A stretch of 64,000 bases of DNA, taken from positions 3,100,001-3,164,000 of the forward strand of contig NZ_CP012529.1 in assembly GCF_001593285.1 (NCBI RefSeq). The letters run 5' to 3'. The notes beneath the pieces are model-generated. The model ran no database searches. It had not been told where the DNA came from and saw only the letters and a program-made list of their open reading frames with translations. Numbering within the stretch: position 1 is the stretch's first letter; the number at the start of each line of letters is the position of its first letter. Of the stretch, positions 23,006-33,288 are shown one piece after another. The position numbers and the translations under genes are program-made. Source of the DNA: Psychrobacter sp. P2G3. Lineage in GTDB: Bacteria > Pseudomonadota > Gammaproteobacteria > Pseudomonadales > Moraxellaceae.

Positions 23006-23842
23006 ATGCCAAGCTATCCTGCTCGTAAAATCAGCAGCTCAGATGGTCAAATAAATGTATTACAGATTACAGATATGCACTTATCTACAGTAAAAGGTGT
23101 AATCGACAAAAATTTAACATCTAAATGTTGCTGCACACGTAGTTTCGAAGCTGTTTTAAAACAAGCGTTGAGTGAGGATATTCGCTGCGATTTAATTTTA
23201 GTGACAGGTGATTTGGTTAATGAAGTCAAACCTGATATTTACGATCATATATTTGAAGTATTACACGCTACCAATATTCCCTTTGCCTGTATCGCTGGCA
23301 ATCATGATGTAACCGATGAGCTTGGGGGTGAGTTACCATATTTTCAGCGTCAATTAGTTCCTCAGCCTGCAGATGCGCGTTTGCTTAGCCGCCATATTAT
23401 CAGTACTGATTATTGGCAAATCCTACTGCTAAATTCTGCGATTCCTGGCAAGGTTGCAGGTGAGGTTACTAATGCTGATATTGATTGGCTATGCGCGCAG
23501 CTAAGCGCTTGTGACAAGCCAGCACTTATTGCATTACATCACCATGTGATGCTTATGCATTCAGAATGGATAGATGCCCACATCGCGGACAATGTATCTG
23601 CTTGTTGGCAGCGGATGGCAGCATTTCCACATCTGCGCGTTATCATTAGTGGTCATACTCACCAAGATCAAGTGCGCTATCATAACGGTGTTACCGTCTA
23701 TACTACCCCATCAACCTGCTATCAGTTTAAGCCTTACGAAGATGACTTTGCTTATGATAAAAGTGCACTACCTGGTTACCGTTGGTTGCAATTAGCCAAC
23801 AATGGGCAGGTTGCAAGCTGGGTTAAAAGGTTGGATACTTGA
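23006..23842 (+). CDS. cpdA: CpdA-type 3',5'-cyclic AMP phosphodiesterase
   Basis: This calcineurin-like metallophosphoesterase (278 residues) has all the metal-ligand motifs in order: QITDMHL (D-x-H, residues 20-26), VTGDLVNE (GD), IAGNHDVTDE (GNHD), ALHHHVMLM (H), and ISGHTHQDQ (GHTH). The layout and length fit CpdA, which hydrolyses cAMP, although substrate cannot be proven from motifs alone. The cluster CCC near residue 42 is unusual. The ATG at 23006 has AAGGGAATGACCTT upstream. The gene stands alone between znuB and dksA. Confidence 0.85.
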   Translation: MPSYPARKISSSDGQINVLQITDMHLSTVKGVIDKNLTSKCCCTRSFEAVLKQALSEDIRCDLILVTGDLVNEVKPDIYDHIFEVLHATNIPFACIAGNHDVTDELGGELPYFQRQLVPQPADARLLSRHIISTDYWQILLLNSAIPGKVAGEVTNADIDWLCAQLSACDKPALIALHHHVMLMHSEWIDAHIADNVSACWQRMAAFPHLRVIISGHTHQDQVRYHNGVTVYTTPSTCYQFKPYEDDFAYDKSALPGYRWLQLANNGQVASWVKRLDT

Positions 23843-24419
23843 CGGCCAGTTTTATTGACCCAAATTGACTCAAATAGTATCGCTATGCAAAAGTTATCAT
23901 TATCATAAGTATTCTAGTTACTTAAAGCGCTTGTTTATTACAGTAATGTTCAAGGCTTTTGTTAAATAACACTAGGCAATAATACTAGAATAGATGATAC
24001 TGCGAGTATTAGCGGGACCTAATTAAGTTAAATGGAGCCAACCCAGATAGACATTACAAAATAAGATGGAAATAGGAGCGCCTAGCATCTCACGTTAGGC
24101 AGATTATAATGGCTAGGATAGCTAAGACGACCACCAGCCAAGTTTTCGCAATCGGCCATGTACTCATGAACATTATTATTTATACCTAGATGATAATGTT
24201 GATAATAGCAATGACAGGATGCGTACTCGTTCATAAATAAGGTTTTATACCCATTATTATGTTGAGACCACCGTACCATTAGATCAGCTGTGATACTTGC
24301 GTTACCATGTGGTAAAACGTTCTATAAAGGATAAGTGATAGCATCTGTTGACACCTATCTAAGTTTTATCTTTTAAAACGTCGTTTTATTGAATTAATTT
24401 GAAAAAGTAGGATACCCAT
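23843..24419. other. Intergenic region upstream of dksA
   Basis: These 577 bp contain the dksA promoter region. A minus-strand reading frame at 24082-24279 (65 codons, rich in Y, H, C and N) is present but looks unsupported: no ribosome-binding site and no recognised family. No repeat or RNA gene is seen. Confidence 0.5.
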
Positions 24420-24860
24420 ATGAGCACCCTGACTAAGAACCCAAGTGATATTAAATTCACCCCTTATGTACCTGCTAAAGACGAAGAGTATATGTCTGAT
24501 GCGCAGTTAGAGCACTTTAAAGCTATTTTATTGGACTGGAAGCATCAACTGATTGGCGAAGCTGATCGTACAAAGACTTATATTCAAGACGAGTCTAGTG
24601 CCATGCCAGATATCAATGATCGCGCGACTCAAGAAGAAGAGTTTGCACTAGCACTACGCACACGTGACCGTGAACGTAAATTGATTCGCAAAATTGACAA
24701 ATCTATGGCAGAAATCGAGAACGATGATTATGGTTTTTGTGAGACTTGTGGTGTAGAGATTGGATTGCGTCGTCTAGAAGCACGTCCAACCGCGACTCAG
24801 TGTATCGACTGCAAAACTTTATCTGAGATGAAAGAGCGTCAAAACCAAGGTCATACCTAA
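24420..24860 (+). CDS. dksA: RNA polymerase-binding transcription factor DksA
   Basis: DksA binds the RNA polymerase secondary channel and works with ppGpp to control rRNA and amino-acid promoters. The 146-residue protein has the coiled coil with the acidic tip (SSAMPDINDRATQEEEFALA, retaining the key Asp residues) and a C-terminal C4 zinc finger (CETCG...CIDC, residues 114-138). The length matches E. coli DksA (151). It is followed by a perfect hairpin and then gluQ, the classical dksA-gluQ arrangement. Confidence 0.97.
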   Translation: MSTLTKNPSDIKFTPYVPAKDEEYMSDAQLEHFKAILLDWKHQLIGEADRTKTYIQDESSAMPDINDRATQEEEFALALRTRDRERKLIRKIDKSMAEIENDDYGFCETCGVEIGLRRLEARPTATQCIDCKTLSEMKERQNQGHT

Positions 24861-24926
24861 ACATTAAACTGACACTTTTATATTAGTACAGTAAATGCCA
24901 CTAATTGATTATCTGATACTTACAAT

Positions 24927-24956
24927 AATGAGCGACCAAATAATTGGTCGCTCATT
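24927..24956 (+). terminator. Perfect 13-bp hairpin between dksA and gluQ
   Basis: AATGAGCGACCAA and TTGGTCGCTCATT form a perfect stem with a 4-nt loop, 67 bp after the dksA stop. There is no long T tract, so it may be a partial terminator that tunes readthrough into gluQ. Confidence 0.65.
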
Positions 24957-25112
24957 GCATTTTGGTCGCTGAAGTTGTATTTATTAGCCGTTGGTTAACA
25001 AAATACATCAGTTTAATAAATATCTTTTTATCTTCATCTCTCTTACTCTACTCTCATTCCTTTATTTCAATAGCTGCCCATTTTGACATTTATTCATACT
25101 ACTGAGATCCAA

Positions 25113-26081
25113 ATGCTGATACCTTCTCAGCCACCATCACGCCCTATCGGACGCTTTGCACCATCGCCTACTGGTGAGCTGCATCTTGGCTCTTTGACTA
25201 CGGCGCTGGCAAGTTATTGCCATATTAAATCTTTAAACGGTGATTGGCTTTTACGTATTGAAGATACCGATACTGAGCGCTGTGACCAGCAATTTAGTGA
25301 GCAAATACTAATAGATTTAGAAGCCTTAAGCTTGCATTGGGACGGTGATGTTGTCTACCAGTCTGAACGCATTGATATTTATAATGATTATCTATCTTCA
25401 ACACTTTTGCCCCTAACTTATGGCTGTCAATGCTCACGCAAGAGTCTAGAGCAGTATTGGGAGCGCAAAGCTATTGTAGAAACTTCAAACTTGCAAAATG
25501 CAAACCAGAAACTGCTTAATAGACAACGCTATCCACGCTGCTGTGTAGATGCAAGCCTTAATAAAGATCAACATAAACTGCGCATACAGCTGCCAGACTA
25601 TTCGATTGGTTTTAGAGATGGTATTCAAGGACTGCAATGGGATAATCCGCAGCAAACCTTAGGTGATATGGTCGTTCGTCGGCAAGATGGCATGATCAAT
25701 TATATTTTGGCAGCAAGCCTTGATGATGGTTTGCAAGGCGTGACTCATATTATGCGTGGTCTAGATATTTTACCTATGACCACAGCGCAAATCAGTATCA
25801 TGCAAGCCGCTCGCTTACCTGCTATTGAACAGTGGTATCACCTGCCACTAATATGTAACCCTAATGGCCAAAAGCTCTCTAAACAAAATCTTGCCCAACC
25901 GATTGATACCCGCGATCCGAGTAAGCTAATCACTCATGCTTTACAGCTGTTGCAACAGCCTCTAGTTGACATAGACACCCCAGCACGCATGTTAGAGCAA
26001 GCAGTTGCTCAATGGGACAATACGCTCTTACAAGGTAAAACCTCTCTAAATATCCCTAATTCTTATATTCCTAATCCTTAA
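25113..26081 (+). CDS. gluQ: Glutamyl-Q tRNA(Asp) synthetase
   Basis: GluQRS attaches glutamate to the queuosine base of tRNA(Asp). The protein (322 residues from the ATG at 25113) is a truncated class I GluRS paralogue: [20 protein letters not shown] carries the HIGH-like motif, followed by [12 protein letters not shown] and the KMSKS-like KLSKQN. It lacks the anticodon-binding domain, as expected for this family. Cysteines in [11 protein letters not shown] and RCCVD fit the zinc-binding region. An in-frame TTG 30 bp upstream is possible but the ATG is preferred. It sits downstream of dksA and ends in a terminator shared with ftsW. Confidence 0.93.
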   Translation: MLIPSQPPSRPIGRFAPSPTGELHLGSLTTALASYCHIKSLNGDWLLRIEDTDTERCDQQFSEQILIDLEALSLHWDGDVVYQSERIDIYNDYLSSTLLPLTYGCQCSRKSLEQYWERKAIVETSNLQNANQKLLNRQRYPRCCVDASLNKDQHKLRIQLPDYSIGFRDGIQGLQWDNPQQTLGDMVVRRQDGMINYILAASLDDGLQGVTHIMRGLDILPMTTAQISIMQAARLPAIEQWYHLPLICNPNGQKLSKQNLAQPIDTRDPSKLITHALQLLQQPLVDIDTPARMLEQAVAQWDNTLLQGKTSLNIPNSYIPNP

Positions 26082-26086
26082 AAAGC

Positions 26087-26115
26087 AAAAAGCGCCGCTT
26101 AATAGCGACGCTTTT
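26087..26115. terminator. Bidirectional terminator between gluQ and ftsW
   Basis: A stem of AAAAGCGCCGCT and AGCGACGCTTTT (one mismatch or G-U pair) with a short loop has A and T tracts on either side. It begins 6 bp after the gluQ stop and lies 72 bp after the convergent ftsW stop. Confidence 0.8.
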
Positions 26116-26186
26116 ATTACCTTAATTCTTATGGCTATCGCTAAACGGAACACGCTACCCTTACTTTTAAAATTAACGAGTTTTTG

Positions 26187-27383
26187 TTAGAAATAACGAC
26201 ATTGGCTTTTTTCTATCTCAGGGCTTTCTTTGTAGATTTTGAGTAGTAACGCGACCATCACCAAACTAATTAGCATTGATGAGCCACCATAACTAAAGAA
26301 TGGCATCGTCAAACCTTTGGTCGGCATCGCACCCATATTCATAGCAGCATTAATAATCGTCTGCGCAATAAAGATAATCCCAATACCAAAAGCTGTATAA
26401 CTCATACGCATTTGGCGACGTTTTAGAGCATTGTAGCTGATACGCATAGCACTACCGATGATAAGCGCTTCTAATAATAGAATCATAGTTACGCCAACAA
26501 AGCCGAGCTCTTCACCCGTAATAGCCAATAAAAAGTCTGTATGTGCTTCAGGTAGATGTGATAGCTTTTGCACGCTTTCACCATAGCCAACGCCTGTGAA
26601 CTGCCCGCGACCAAAAGCAATCAAGCTACGTGCCAGCTGATAATCGGTATCTTGAATGTCGTCAAATGGGTCTAAAAACGATAAAACCCTTGTGAGTCGA
26701 TACTGCACCATAGTAACTGCCAGCACACCAAGCACACCAACTACTGCTCCTAGTGCCACAAACTGCTTATAGGGCGCACCAGCGATATAAAATATCGCAA
26801 ATACTGTCCCTACAATGACAACCAACGAACCAAAATCAGGCTGTAGCAATAGCAGGAAAGTCAGTAGGCCAATGACTAAGGAAATACGTAAAAATCCATC
26901 CCAGCCATTGCGTACCTCAAACGAGCGCCGTACTACAAAGTCAGCAACGAAGACAATCACTACCAGCTTTGCTAATTCTGCAACCTGAAAGTTGATAACG
27001 CCTAAATTTAACCAACGTTTTGAGCCGTTGATAGGCGCACCAAATAACGTTGCTATTAGCAGTGCACCAGTCACACCCAGCAAGATAAACTGCGTTTCGG
27101 TCTGATACAGCGTCCTTAATGGCACAAAGTAGTATGGTATCGCAGCAGCAATTAATCCAATACCCATGTATAGCAGCTGATGCTCAAAGAAATACAGCTC
27201 GGTCATCCCGCGACTCAGCGCGAAAGGAATAGAAGCCGAAGCCACCATGAGCAAGCTGAGCACCATCATACAACCGACGCTAGATAACAAAATAGCGCGC
27301 GCTGAGGGCAAAGATAAAACACCATCTGAACCAGAAGCCGATTCAGATTTTTGAGAAGAACGAGAAAGGAAAGAGAGTGCCAT
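26187..27383 (-). CDS. ftsW: Peptidoglycan glycosyltransferase FtsW
   Basis: FtsW is the SEDS-family polymerase that makes septal peptidoglycan with FtsI. The 398-residue protein has about ten membrane helices. SEDS signatures are GSKRWLNLGVINFQVAELAK, LLQPDFGSLVVIVGTVFAIF, ARSLIAFGRGQFTGVGYGES, LPEAHTDFLLAITGEELGF and the final GLTMPFFSYGGSSML. Pairing with murD marks it as FtsW rather than RodA. I chose the ATG at 27383 over an upstream TTG at 27404; the ribosome-binding site is weak. It is downstream of murD, with a 265-bp gap. Confidence 0.95.
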   Translation of the reverse strand: MALSFLSRSSQKSESASGSDGVLSLPSARAILLSSVGCMMVLSLLMVASASIPFALSRGMTELYFFEHQLLYMGIGLIAAAIPYYFVPLRTLYQTETQFILLGVTGALLIATLFGAPINGSKRWLNLGVINFQVAELAKLVVIVFVADFVVRRSFEVRNGWDGFLRISLVIGLLTFLLLLQPDFGSLVVIVGTVFAIFYIAGAPYKQFVALGAVVGVLGVLAVTMVQYRLTRVLSFLDPFDDIQDTDYQLARSLIAFGRGQFTGVGYGESVQKLSHLPEAHTDFLLAITGEELGFVGVTMILLLEALIIGSAMRISYNALKRRQMRMSYTAFGIGIIFIAQTIINAAMNMGAMPTKGLTMPFFSYGGSSMLISLVMVALLLKIYKESPEIEKSQCRYF

Positions 27384-27648
27384 AATATTTAAATACGCTA
27401 ACAAACAAAAAAAACACGACGTCTATTCGACGCCACCGTTTAAACTAAGTAAAAAATACGCCGAGTGACTGTTATAGCTAGTAGCTGTTATAACTTGTCG
27501 CTATACAGTCATTTATAATAGCAATTAATAAATGATAACTGGGTCTCATTAGAGAAAAATGACCCCATTAAACTAGAACTGGTTAACTGTGATTGACAGT
27601 AGCAGTAATTCATAAGCAAAACAATCATTTATCATCTAAATACTCGGA

Positions 27649-29085
27649 TTAGACAGTCGTATCAGCAGCATCGGTATTTGTAACCAATTGTGCTACCAAC
27701 TGGCTGAAATAATCACCGCGCGCCGCATAACCGCTAAACTGATCGAAGCTAGCACATGCTGGCGACAATAGTACTGCTTGTACTTGCGACAAACTACTCG
27801 CGGTGACTTGCTGAATACTTGCAAATGCACCTTCGAGGGTTTGACACTGATGTAGCACCACATCATCACTTAGCTTGGCAGCGCGCAGATGCTGTTCAAT
27901 CTGCTGGCTATCCTCACCGATAAACAGAACTTGACTGACGTACTGGTTAATAAAAGGCGTCAACTCGCCAAATTGCTGACCTTTACCTTGGCCACCTAAG
28001 ATTAATAGTAGCTTACCATCTTTGGGTGCATATACCGCGCCTAGCCCTTCAATAGCAGCGATGGTCGAGCCAATATTGGTTCCTTTGGAATCATTAAAAT
28101 AATCAATTCCTGCAGCAGTTGCGACATATTGGCAGCGGTGATCAAGTCCTGTAAAGCGTTGTAAGGTAGCAAGCATGCTATCAATAGGTATTCCTGCAAG
28201 CTCACCGAGTGCTAGAGCTGCTTGAGCATTAAGCAAATTATGGCGACCTTTAATAATAAGTTTTTCTGCTGATAATAATCGCTCTGTACCGTGTGCCAGA
28301 TGAATCTGTCCATCAGGATCAGTAATCAGGCCATACTGACCTTTATCAGGAGCATGAATACCAATGCTTAAACGTGGCAAATTATCTGCTACTAGTGGAC
28401 GAGTCAACGCATCTTCACGGTTAATAACTACCGACTTGGCACCTTGAAAAATACGATGCTTGGCCTGATGATAACCAAGCATGTCGCCATGACGATCCAA
28501 ATGATCAGGCGACATATTAAGGACTGTCGCTACTTGAGCACCCAAATTGGTCACGGTTTCTAATTGAAAGCTGGATAATTCAAGGACTGCCAAGGTCATG
28601 TCGCTATTAGATAAAAGATCTAATGCTGGCACGCCAATATTACCGCCGACACCAACATTGATACCTGCATCAGCGGCCATTTCACCAACCAAGGTGGTCA
28701 CCGTACTTTTGGCATTAGAGCCAGTAATGGCGATGATTGGTACATCGCATGCTTCACAAAACAGCTGAATGTCGCTTACAACCGGAATATTAGCCTGTCG
28801 TGCTGCTGCGACAGCCTCAGTTTCAAGAGATATACCAGGGCTAATAATAATACGCGCCGCTTTCTGCAATAGCTCAGCATCAATAGCGCCAAACTGACGA
28901 ATTTCAACAGCAGCAGGTAATTTATCTGCTAACACTGGTGCGGACTGTCCATCTGTTACTGCCACGCGGTAACCTTGTTCAGTCAGATAACGTGCTGCCG
29001 ATAGCCCTGACTGTCCCAATCCGACTACCACTTGTAGGCCACCGCCTTTATGGATTAAGTTGTCTGTTGCAGCGAAGGTCGTCAT
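27649..29085 (-). CDS. murD: UDP-N-acetylmuramoylalanine--D-glutamate ligase MurD
   Basis: MurD adds D-glutamate to UDP-MurNAc-L-alanine in cytoplasmic peptidoglycan synthesis. The 478-residue protein has an N-terminal Rossmann domain (VVVGLGQSGLSAARYLTEQG), the ATP-binding P-loop ITGSNAKSTVTTLVGEMA (Ala replaces the usual Gly before Lys), LELSSFQLETV, NMSPDHLDRHG, FNDSKGTNIGSTIAAIEGL and the C-terminal LLSPACASFDQFSGYAARGD. The ATG at 29085 is preceded by AAAAGGAAAATAT, so an in-frame start 75 bp upstream is rejected. The ftsW gene follows. Confidence 0.96.
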   Translation of the reverse strand: MTTFAATDNLIHKGGGLQVVVGLGQSGLSAARYLTEQGYRVAVTDGQSAPVLADKLPAAVEIRQFGAIDAELLQKAARIIISPGISLETEAVAAARQANIPVVSDIQLFCEACDVPIIAITGSNAKSTVTTLVGEMAADAGINVGVGGNIGVPALDLLSNSDMTLAVLELSSFQLETVTNLGAQVATVLNMSPDHLDRHGDMLGYHQAKHRIFQGAKSVVINREDALTRPLVADNLPRLSIGIHAPDKGQYGLITDPDGQIHLAHGTERLLSAEKLIIKGRHNLLNAQAALALGELAGIPIDSMLATLQRFTGLDHRCQYVATAAGIDYFNDSKGTNIGSTIAAIEGLGAVYAPKDGKLLLILGGQGKGQQFGELTPFINQYVSQVLFIGEDSQQIEQHLRAAKLSDDVVLHQCQTLEGAFASIQQVTASSLSQVQAVLLSPACASFDQFSGYAARGDYFSQLVAQLVTNTDAADTTV

Positions 29086-29714
29086 ATATTTTCCTTTTAT
29101 GAGGCTATTTACTTGGCTATCAAAAACGATGGTTATTGATACTGCATCGGGCAAGTGCACGATATAAAATTTCTAATTACAATGATGGTGAGCATCATAA
29201 CGGTATCGTTCATGTTTCGGTACTGCTTTTTTATCACTTTGTGGTATTATGCGGATGTTTTTATATTAAGTTGCTGAGGTCTTAACTGGTAATTTAATTT
29301 TGTATTCCGATTAAACAAGTTGTGACCTTTATTACGCTATTGTCACTTTGTCCTCAATAGCTACTCATACTGTCATTATGTTGTGGCAAACGCTTTTATT
29401 ATAGCTGTTTTGCCATCTTACCTGACAATCTATCTGCTGTGATACATCATCATAGCCATTTGTGCATTATCTTAGGTTTTAATCATATTTTACTATTGGC
29501 AATACTGCAAACGACTCAGTGGCCATACTCTTTATTAAGCATTAATAACTTTTAAAATAGTGCAAGTGCAAGACCGCTTAGCAGCATTAGTCTGTTGGGC
29601 GACGCGGTAGCTTTCTTAGTGGCTGGTATTATCAATAGACCGTTATGGTTGACAGGTGGTATGACTACTAGGTAATGATTGCTTTTTTTGCCTCTAACTC
29701 TATGCAGTTTACTT
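29086..29714. other. Intergenic region between murD and SulP gene
   Basis: This AT-rich 629-bp region separates divergent genes and must carry both promoters. I see no RNA gene, repeat or convincing open reading frame. Confidence 0.5.
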
Positions 29715-31214
29715 ATGACATCTTTTTTTGATAGCTTACGTGACGAATGGTTTTCTAATGTACGTGGCGATGTGTTATCCGGTATCGTCGTCGCATTGGC
29801 GCTGATTCCAGAAGCCATTGCTTTTTCTATTATCGCGGGCGTCGATCCAAAGGTTGGCTTATACGCCTCGTTTTGTATTGCGGTAGTGATTAGCTTCGTT
29901 GGTGGTCGTCCGGGAATGATTTCCGCTGCGACAGGAGCAATGGCTCTCGTCATGGTTGACCTCGTCGCTGATCATGGTTTGCAGTATTTACTTGCAGCAA
30001 CGCTACTATGCGGTGGTATTCAAATCGTAATGGGTATCCTAAAGCTTGGTAACCTTATGCGCTTCGTCTCTCGCTCAGTGGTGATTGGCTTTGTCAATGC
30101 GCTTGCAATTTTGATATTTGCCGCCCAGATACCAGAGCTTAATCCGGCGACTGAACGTGTTGGCTTGACCGTTTATATTATGACGGCAGCAGGTTTGGCG
30201 ATTATTTATCTGTTTCCGCTTATTCCCAAAATTGGGCGCATCATTCCTTCGCCACTCATCTGTATCGTTGGACTGACGGCAGTTGCCCTATATATGAATT
30301 TAGATATTCGTAACGTTGGCAGTATGGGCGACCTTCCCGACTCGCTTCCGGTATTTTTGCTACCTGATATTCCCCTTAATCTAGAGACTTTGTTTATTAT
30401 TGCTCCTTACTCTATCGCCCTAGCTATCGTGGGTCTGCTTGAATCAATGATGACAGCGACGATTGTCGATGAGCTGACTGATACCCCAAGTAATAAAAAC
30501 CGTGAGTGTCGTGGTCAAGGTATTGCCAACGTCGTTTCAGGTTTCTTTGGCGGTATGGCTGGTTGTGCGATGATTGGTCAGTCAATGATTAACGTAAAAT
30601 CCGGTGGTCGTACGCGCTTATCGACGTTGATGGCTGGTGTTATCTTGTTAATTATGGTGGTTTTCCTAAGCGATTGGGTCAGTCAAATCCCAATGGCCGC
30701 TTTAGTCGCTGTTATGATTATGGTCTCAATCGGTACTTTTAACTGGCAATCTATTCGTGAATTCAAAACCCATCCAATGTCATTTAACATTGTGATGCTA
30801 GCGACTGTTTTGACCACTGTATTTACCCATAACTTAGCTTATGGTGTTGGGGTTGGCGTACTACTATCAGCCTTAGCCTTTGCTAATAAAATTGGTCAGT
30901 TCTTAACCATATTTAGTGATTATGATGATAGCAGCAATACCCGCTATTATTATGTCCAAGGACAAGTGTTCTTTGCCTCAACGACACAGTTCTTGCAAAG
31001 CTTCGATACCAAAGAAGCTTTGGACAATATTGAGATTGATGTGAGCCAAGCCCATTTTTGGGATATCAGTGCAGTCGATACTTTGGACAAGCTGGTCATG
31101 CGCTTGCAACGTGAAGGTATTGATGTCAAAGTAGTTGGTTTAAATAATGCCAGTCGTACCCTGATCGATCGTTTCTCTATTCACGATCGCCGCGATATCG
31201 GCCTATTGGATTAG
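29715..31214 (+). CDS. SulP family inorganic anion transporter with STAS domain
   Basis: This 499-residue inner-membrane transporter has 10-12 hydrophobic segments followed by a C-terminal cytoplasmic STAS domain (about residues 400-499; [20 protein letters not shown], then [20 protein letters not shown]). The SulP N-terminal signature [24 protein letters not shown] is at residues 24-43. Substrates of the family include sulfate, bicarbonate and dicarboxylates; none can be assigned. The ATG at 29715 is chosen over an upstream TTG because the hydrophilic [13 protein letters not shown] start is typical; no strong Shine-Dalgarno site is visible. A universal stress protein gene follows 124 bp downstream. 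Confidence 0.9.
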   Translation: MTSFFDSLRDEWFSNVRGDVLSGIVVALALIPEAIAFSIIAGVDPKVGLYASFCIAVVISFVGGRPGMISAATGAMALVMVDLVADHGLQYLLAATLLCGGIQIVMGILKLGNLMRFVSRSVVIGFVNALAILIFAAQIPELNPATERVGLTVYIMTAAGLAIIYLFPLIPKIGRIIPSPLICIVGLTAVALYMNLDIRNVGSMGDLPDSLPVFLLPDIPLNLETLFIIAPYSIALAIVGLLESMMTATIVDELTDTPSNKNRECRGQGIANVVSGFFGGMAGCAMIGQSMINVKSGGRTRLSTLMAGVILLIMVVFLSDWVSQIPMAALVAVMIMVSIGTFNWQSIREFKTHPMSFNIVMLATVLTTVFTHNLAYGVGVGVLLSALAFANKIGQFLTIFSDYDDSSNTRYYYVQGQVFFASTTQFLQSFDTKEALDNIEIDVSQAHFWDISAVDTLDKLVMRLQREGIDVKVVGLNNASRTLIDRFSIHDRRDIGLLD

Positions 31215-31338
31215 ACAGACAGGCACAAATTTCTAACTTTTTATCAGAGTCTACTTATCAGCAGCTATTTATTTTAGCTGCTGTGTCGCTCTGTTTCGCT
31301 TGACTGTCCTTTCTCCTTGAGATGATGTGATTGCCCTT

Positions 31339-32193
31339 ATGAGTAACTTAAAACCAGATAGTGTTATTGCTTGTCTAGACTGTCCTGATCATGTACAAGC
31401 GGTGCTAGATGCTAGTATGTGGGCTTCTTCACGCCTGCAAGCGCCCGTAGGCTTGTTACATGCAGTGCCAAGCGTACAACAAAAGGCGGCCGTCAATTAT
31501 TCAGGCTGCCTAAATATCGATGATGAAAATCATTTGCTTGATCAATTCACCAGCCACGAGCACTTGAGTAACTCAGAGCTTAAGGCCCAAGGTAAGCTCT
31601 TGCTGCATCAAGCAACGGCTTATTGTGATCAGAATTTACACAAGCGAAAAATATATACTTTGCATCGACATGAAACCCTAGGCGAGAGTATCGACTATGT
31701 TGATGAAAAGTCGCAATTGATAGTTATCGGTCATCACGTTACCTGTAAATCAACTTTAAGCCAGCTAATACGCTTAAGCCACTGCCCTATTTTGGTGACT
31801 CATGCACCATTTTTGCCCCCTACTACCGCGTTATTTGCTTTTGATAATCGTGCCACTTCACATAAAATGCTTAATTGGTTATGTAAAACACCCCTTGTTC
31901 GATCATTAACCATTCATATTGTGATGGTTGGTAAAGACACTTCCGAAAACTGCGATGCGCTGCGCGAAGCTTATGCGCGCCTCAAACAAGCAGGTATTAA
32001 CTGTAAAAAATCCTTATTAGACAGTCGCGATGTTTGCTCCGCTTTGAACTACTATCAAAGTGAGCACAATATCGGCTTACTGATGTCTGGTGCCTTTGGG
32101 CAATCACGACTACGTGAGCTACTCAAAGGTAGCGAAACCAAGAAACTATTGGGCACTACCAAAACCCCTTATTTACTCTTTCCAAAAGCCTAA
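31339..32193 (+). CDS. Universal stress protein (tandem UspA-like domains)
   Basis: The 284-residue cytoplasmic protein contains two Usp-like halves: residues 1-150 (SVIACLDCPDHVQAVLDASM, LLHAVPS, QLIVIGHH) and 150-284 (ALFAFDNRATSHKMLNWLCK, ending GLLMSGAFGQSRLRELLKGS). The second half retains a nucleotide-binding-like G-x(2)-G-x(9)-G/S region in degenerate form. The gene follows the SulP transporter by 124 bp and may be co-transcribed; such pairing suggests the Usp senses or modulates transport, but this is inference. A GTG start at 31327 with GAG upstream is an alternative. Confidence 0.85.
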   Translation: MSNLKPDSVIACLDCPDHVQAVLDASMWASSRLQAPVGLLHAVPSVQQKAAVNYSGCLNIDDENHLLDQFTSHEHLSNSELKAQGKLLLHQATAYCDQNLHKRKIYTLHRHETLGESIDYVDEKSQLIVIGHHVTCKSTLSQLIRLSHCPILVTHAPFLPPTTALFAFDNRATSHKMLNWLCKTPLVRSLTIHIVMVGKDTSENCDALREAYARLKQAGINCKKSLLDSRDVCSALNYYQSEHNIGLLMSGAFGQSRLRELLKGSETKKLLGTTKTPYLLFPKA

Positions 32194-33137
<944 letters not shown>

Positions 33138-33168
33138 AGCCTGTAGTTAAACAACGGATAAGCAGTCT

Positions 33169-33185
33169 TGCACATTATTGGTGCA
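33169..33185. promoter_or_regulatory. NtrC-like palindrome / hairpin between glnK and amtB
   Basis: TGCAC-N7-GTGCA spans 17 bp, the same outer half-sites and spacing as the NtrC operator TGCACCANNNTGGTGCA (two inner positions differ). Extended by one base pair each side (33167-33187) it also forms a 7-bp hairpin followed by TATATTTTT, so it could act as an attenuator. The two readings cannot be separated from sequence. Confidence 0.45.
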
Positions 33186-33288
33186 AGTATATTTTTAATA
33201 AATATAGTCTTAAAGAGGATAACTGCACCGTAAAGTACATCTAGAAACAAGCCGATCTACCGCATTCACAATTCAAGGGGGAATTAAG

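Noticed and set aside
23886..23912. Fur-box-like TTATCATTATCATAA sequence between cpdA and dksA
   Set aside because: It is only a partial match to the 19-bp Fur consensus and is more than 500 bp from the next start, so it is not supported.
24082..24279. 65-codon minus-strand frame with a faint excalibur-like pattern (MNEYASC...ADCENL)
   Set aside because: There is no ribosome-binding site, no signal peptide and no full calcium-binding DxDxDGxxCE loop; the likeness is too weak to support a gene or pseudogene call.
31327..31338. GTG start for the universal stress protein
   Set aside because: GAG lies 5 bp upstream, but the ATG at 31339 gives the typical Usp N-terminus; kept only as an alternative.
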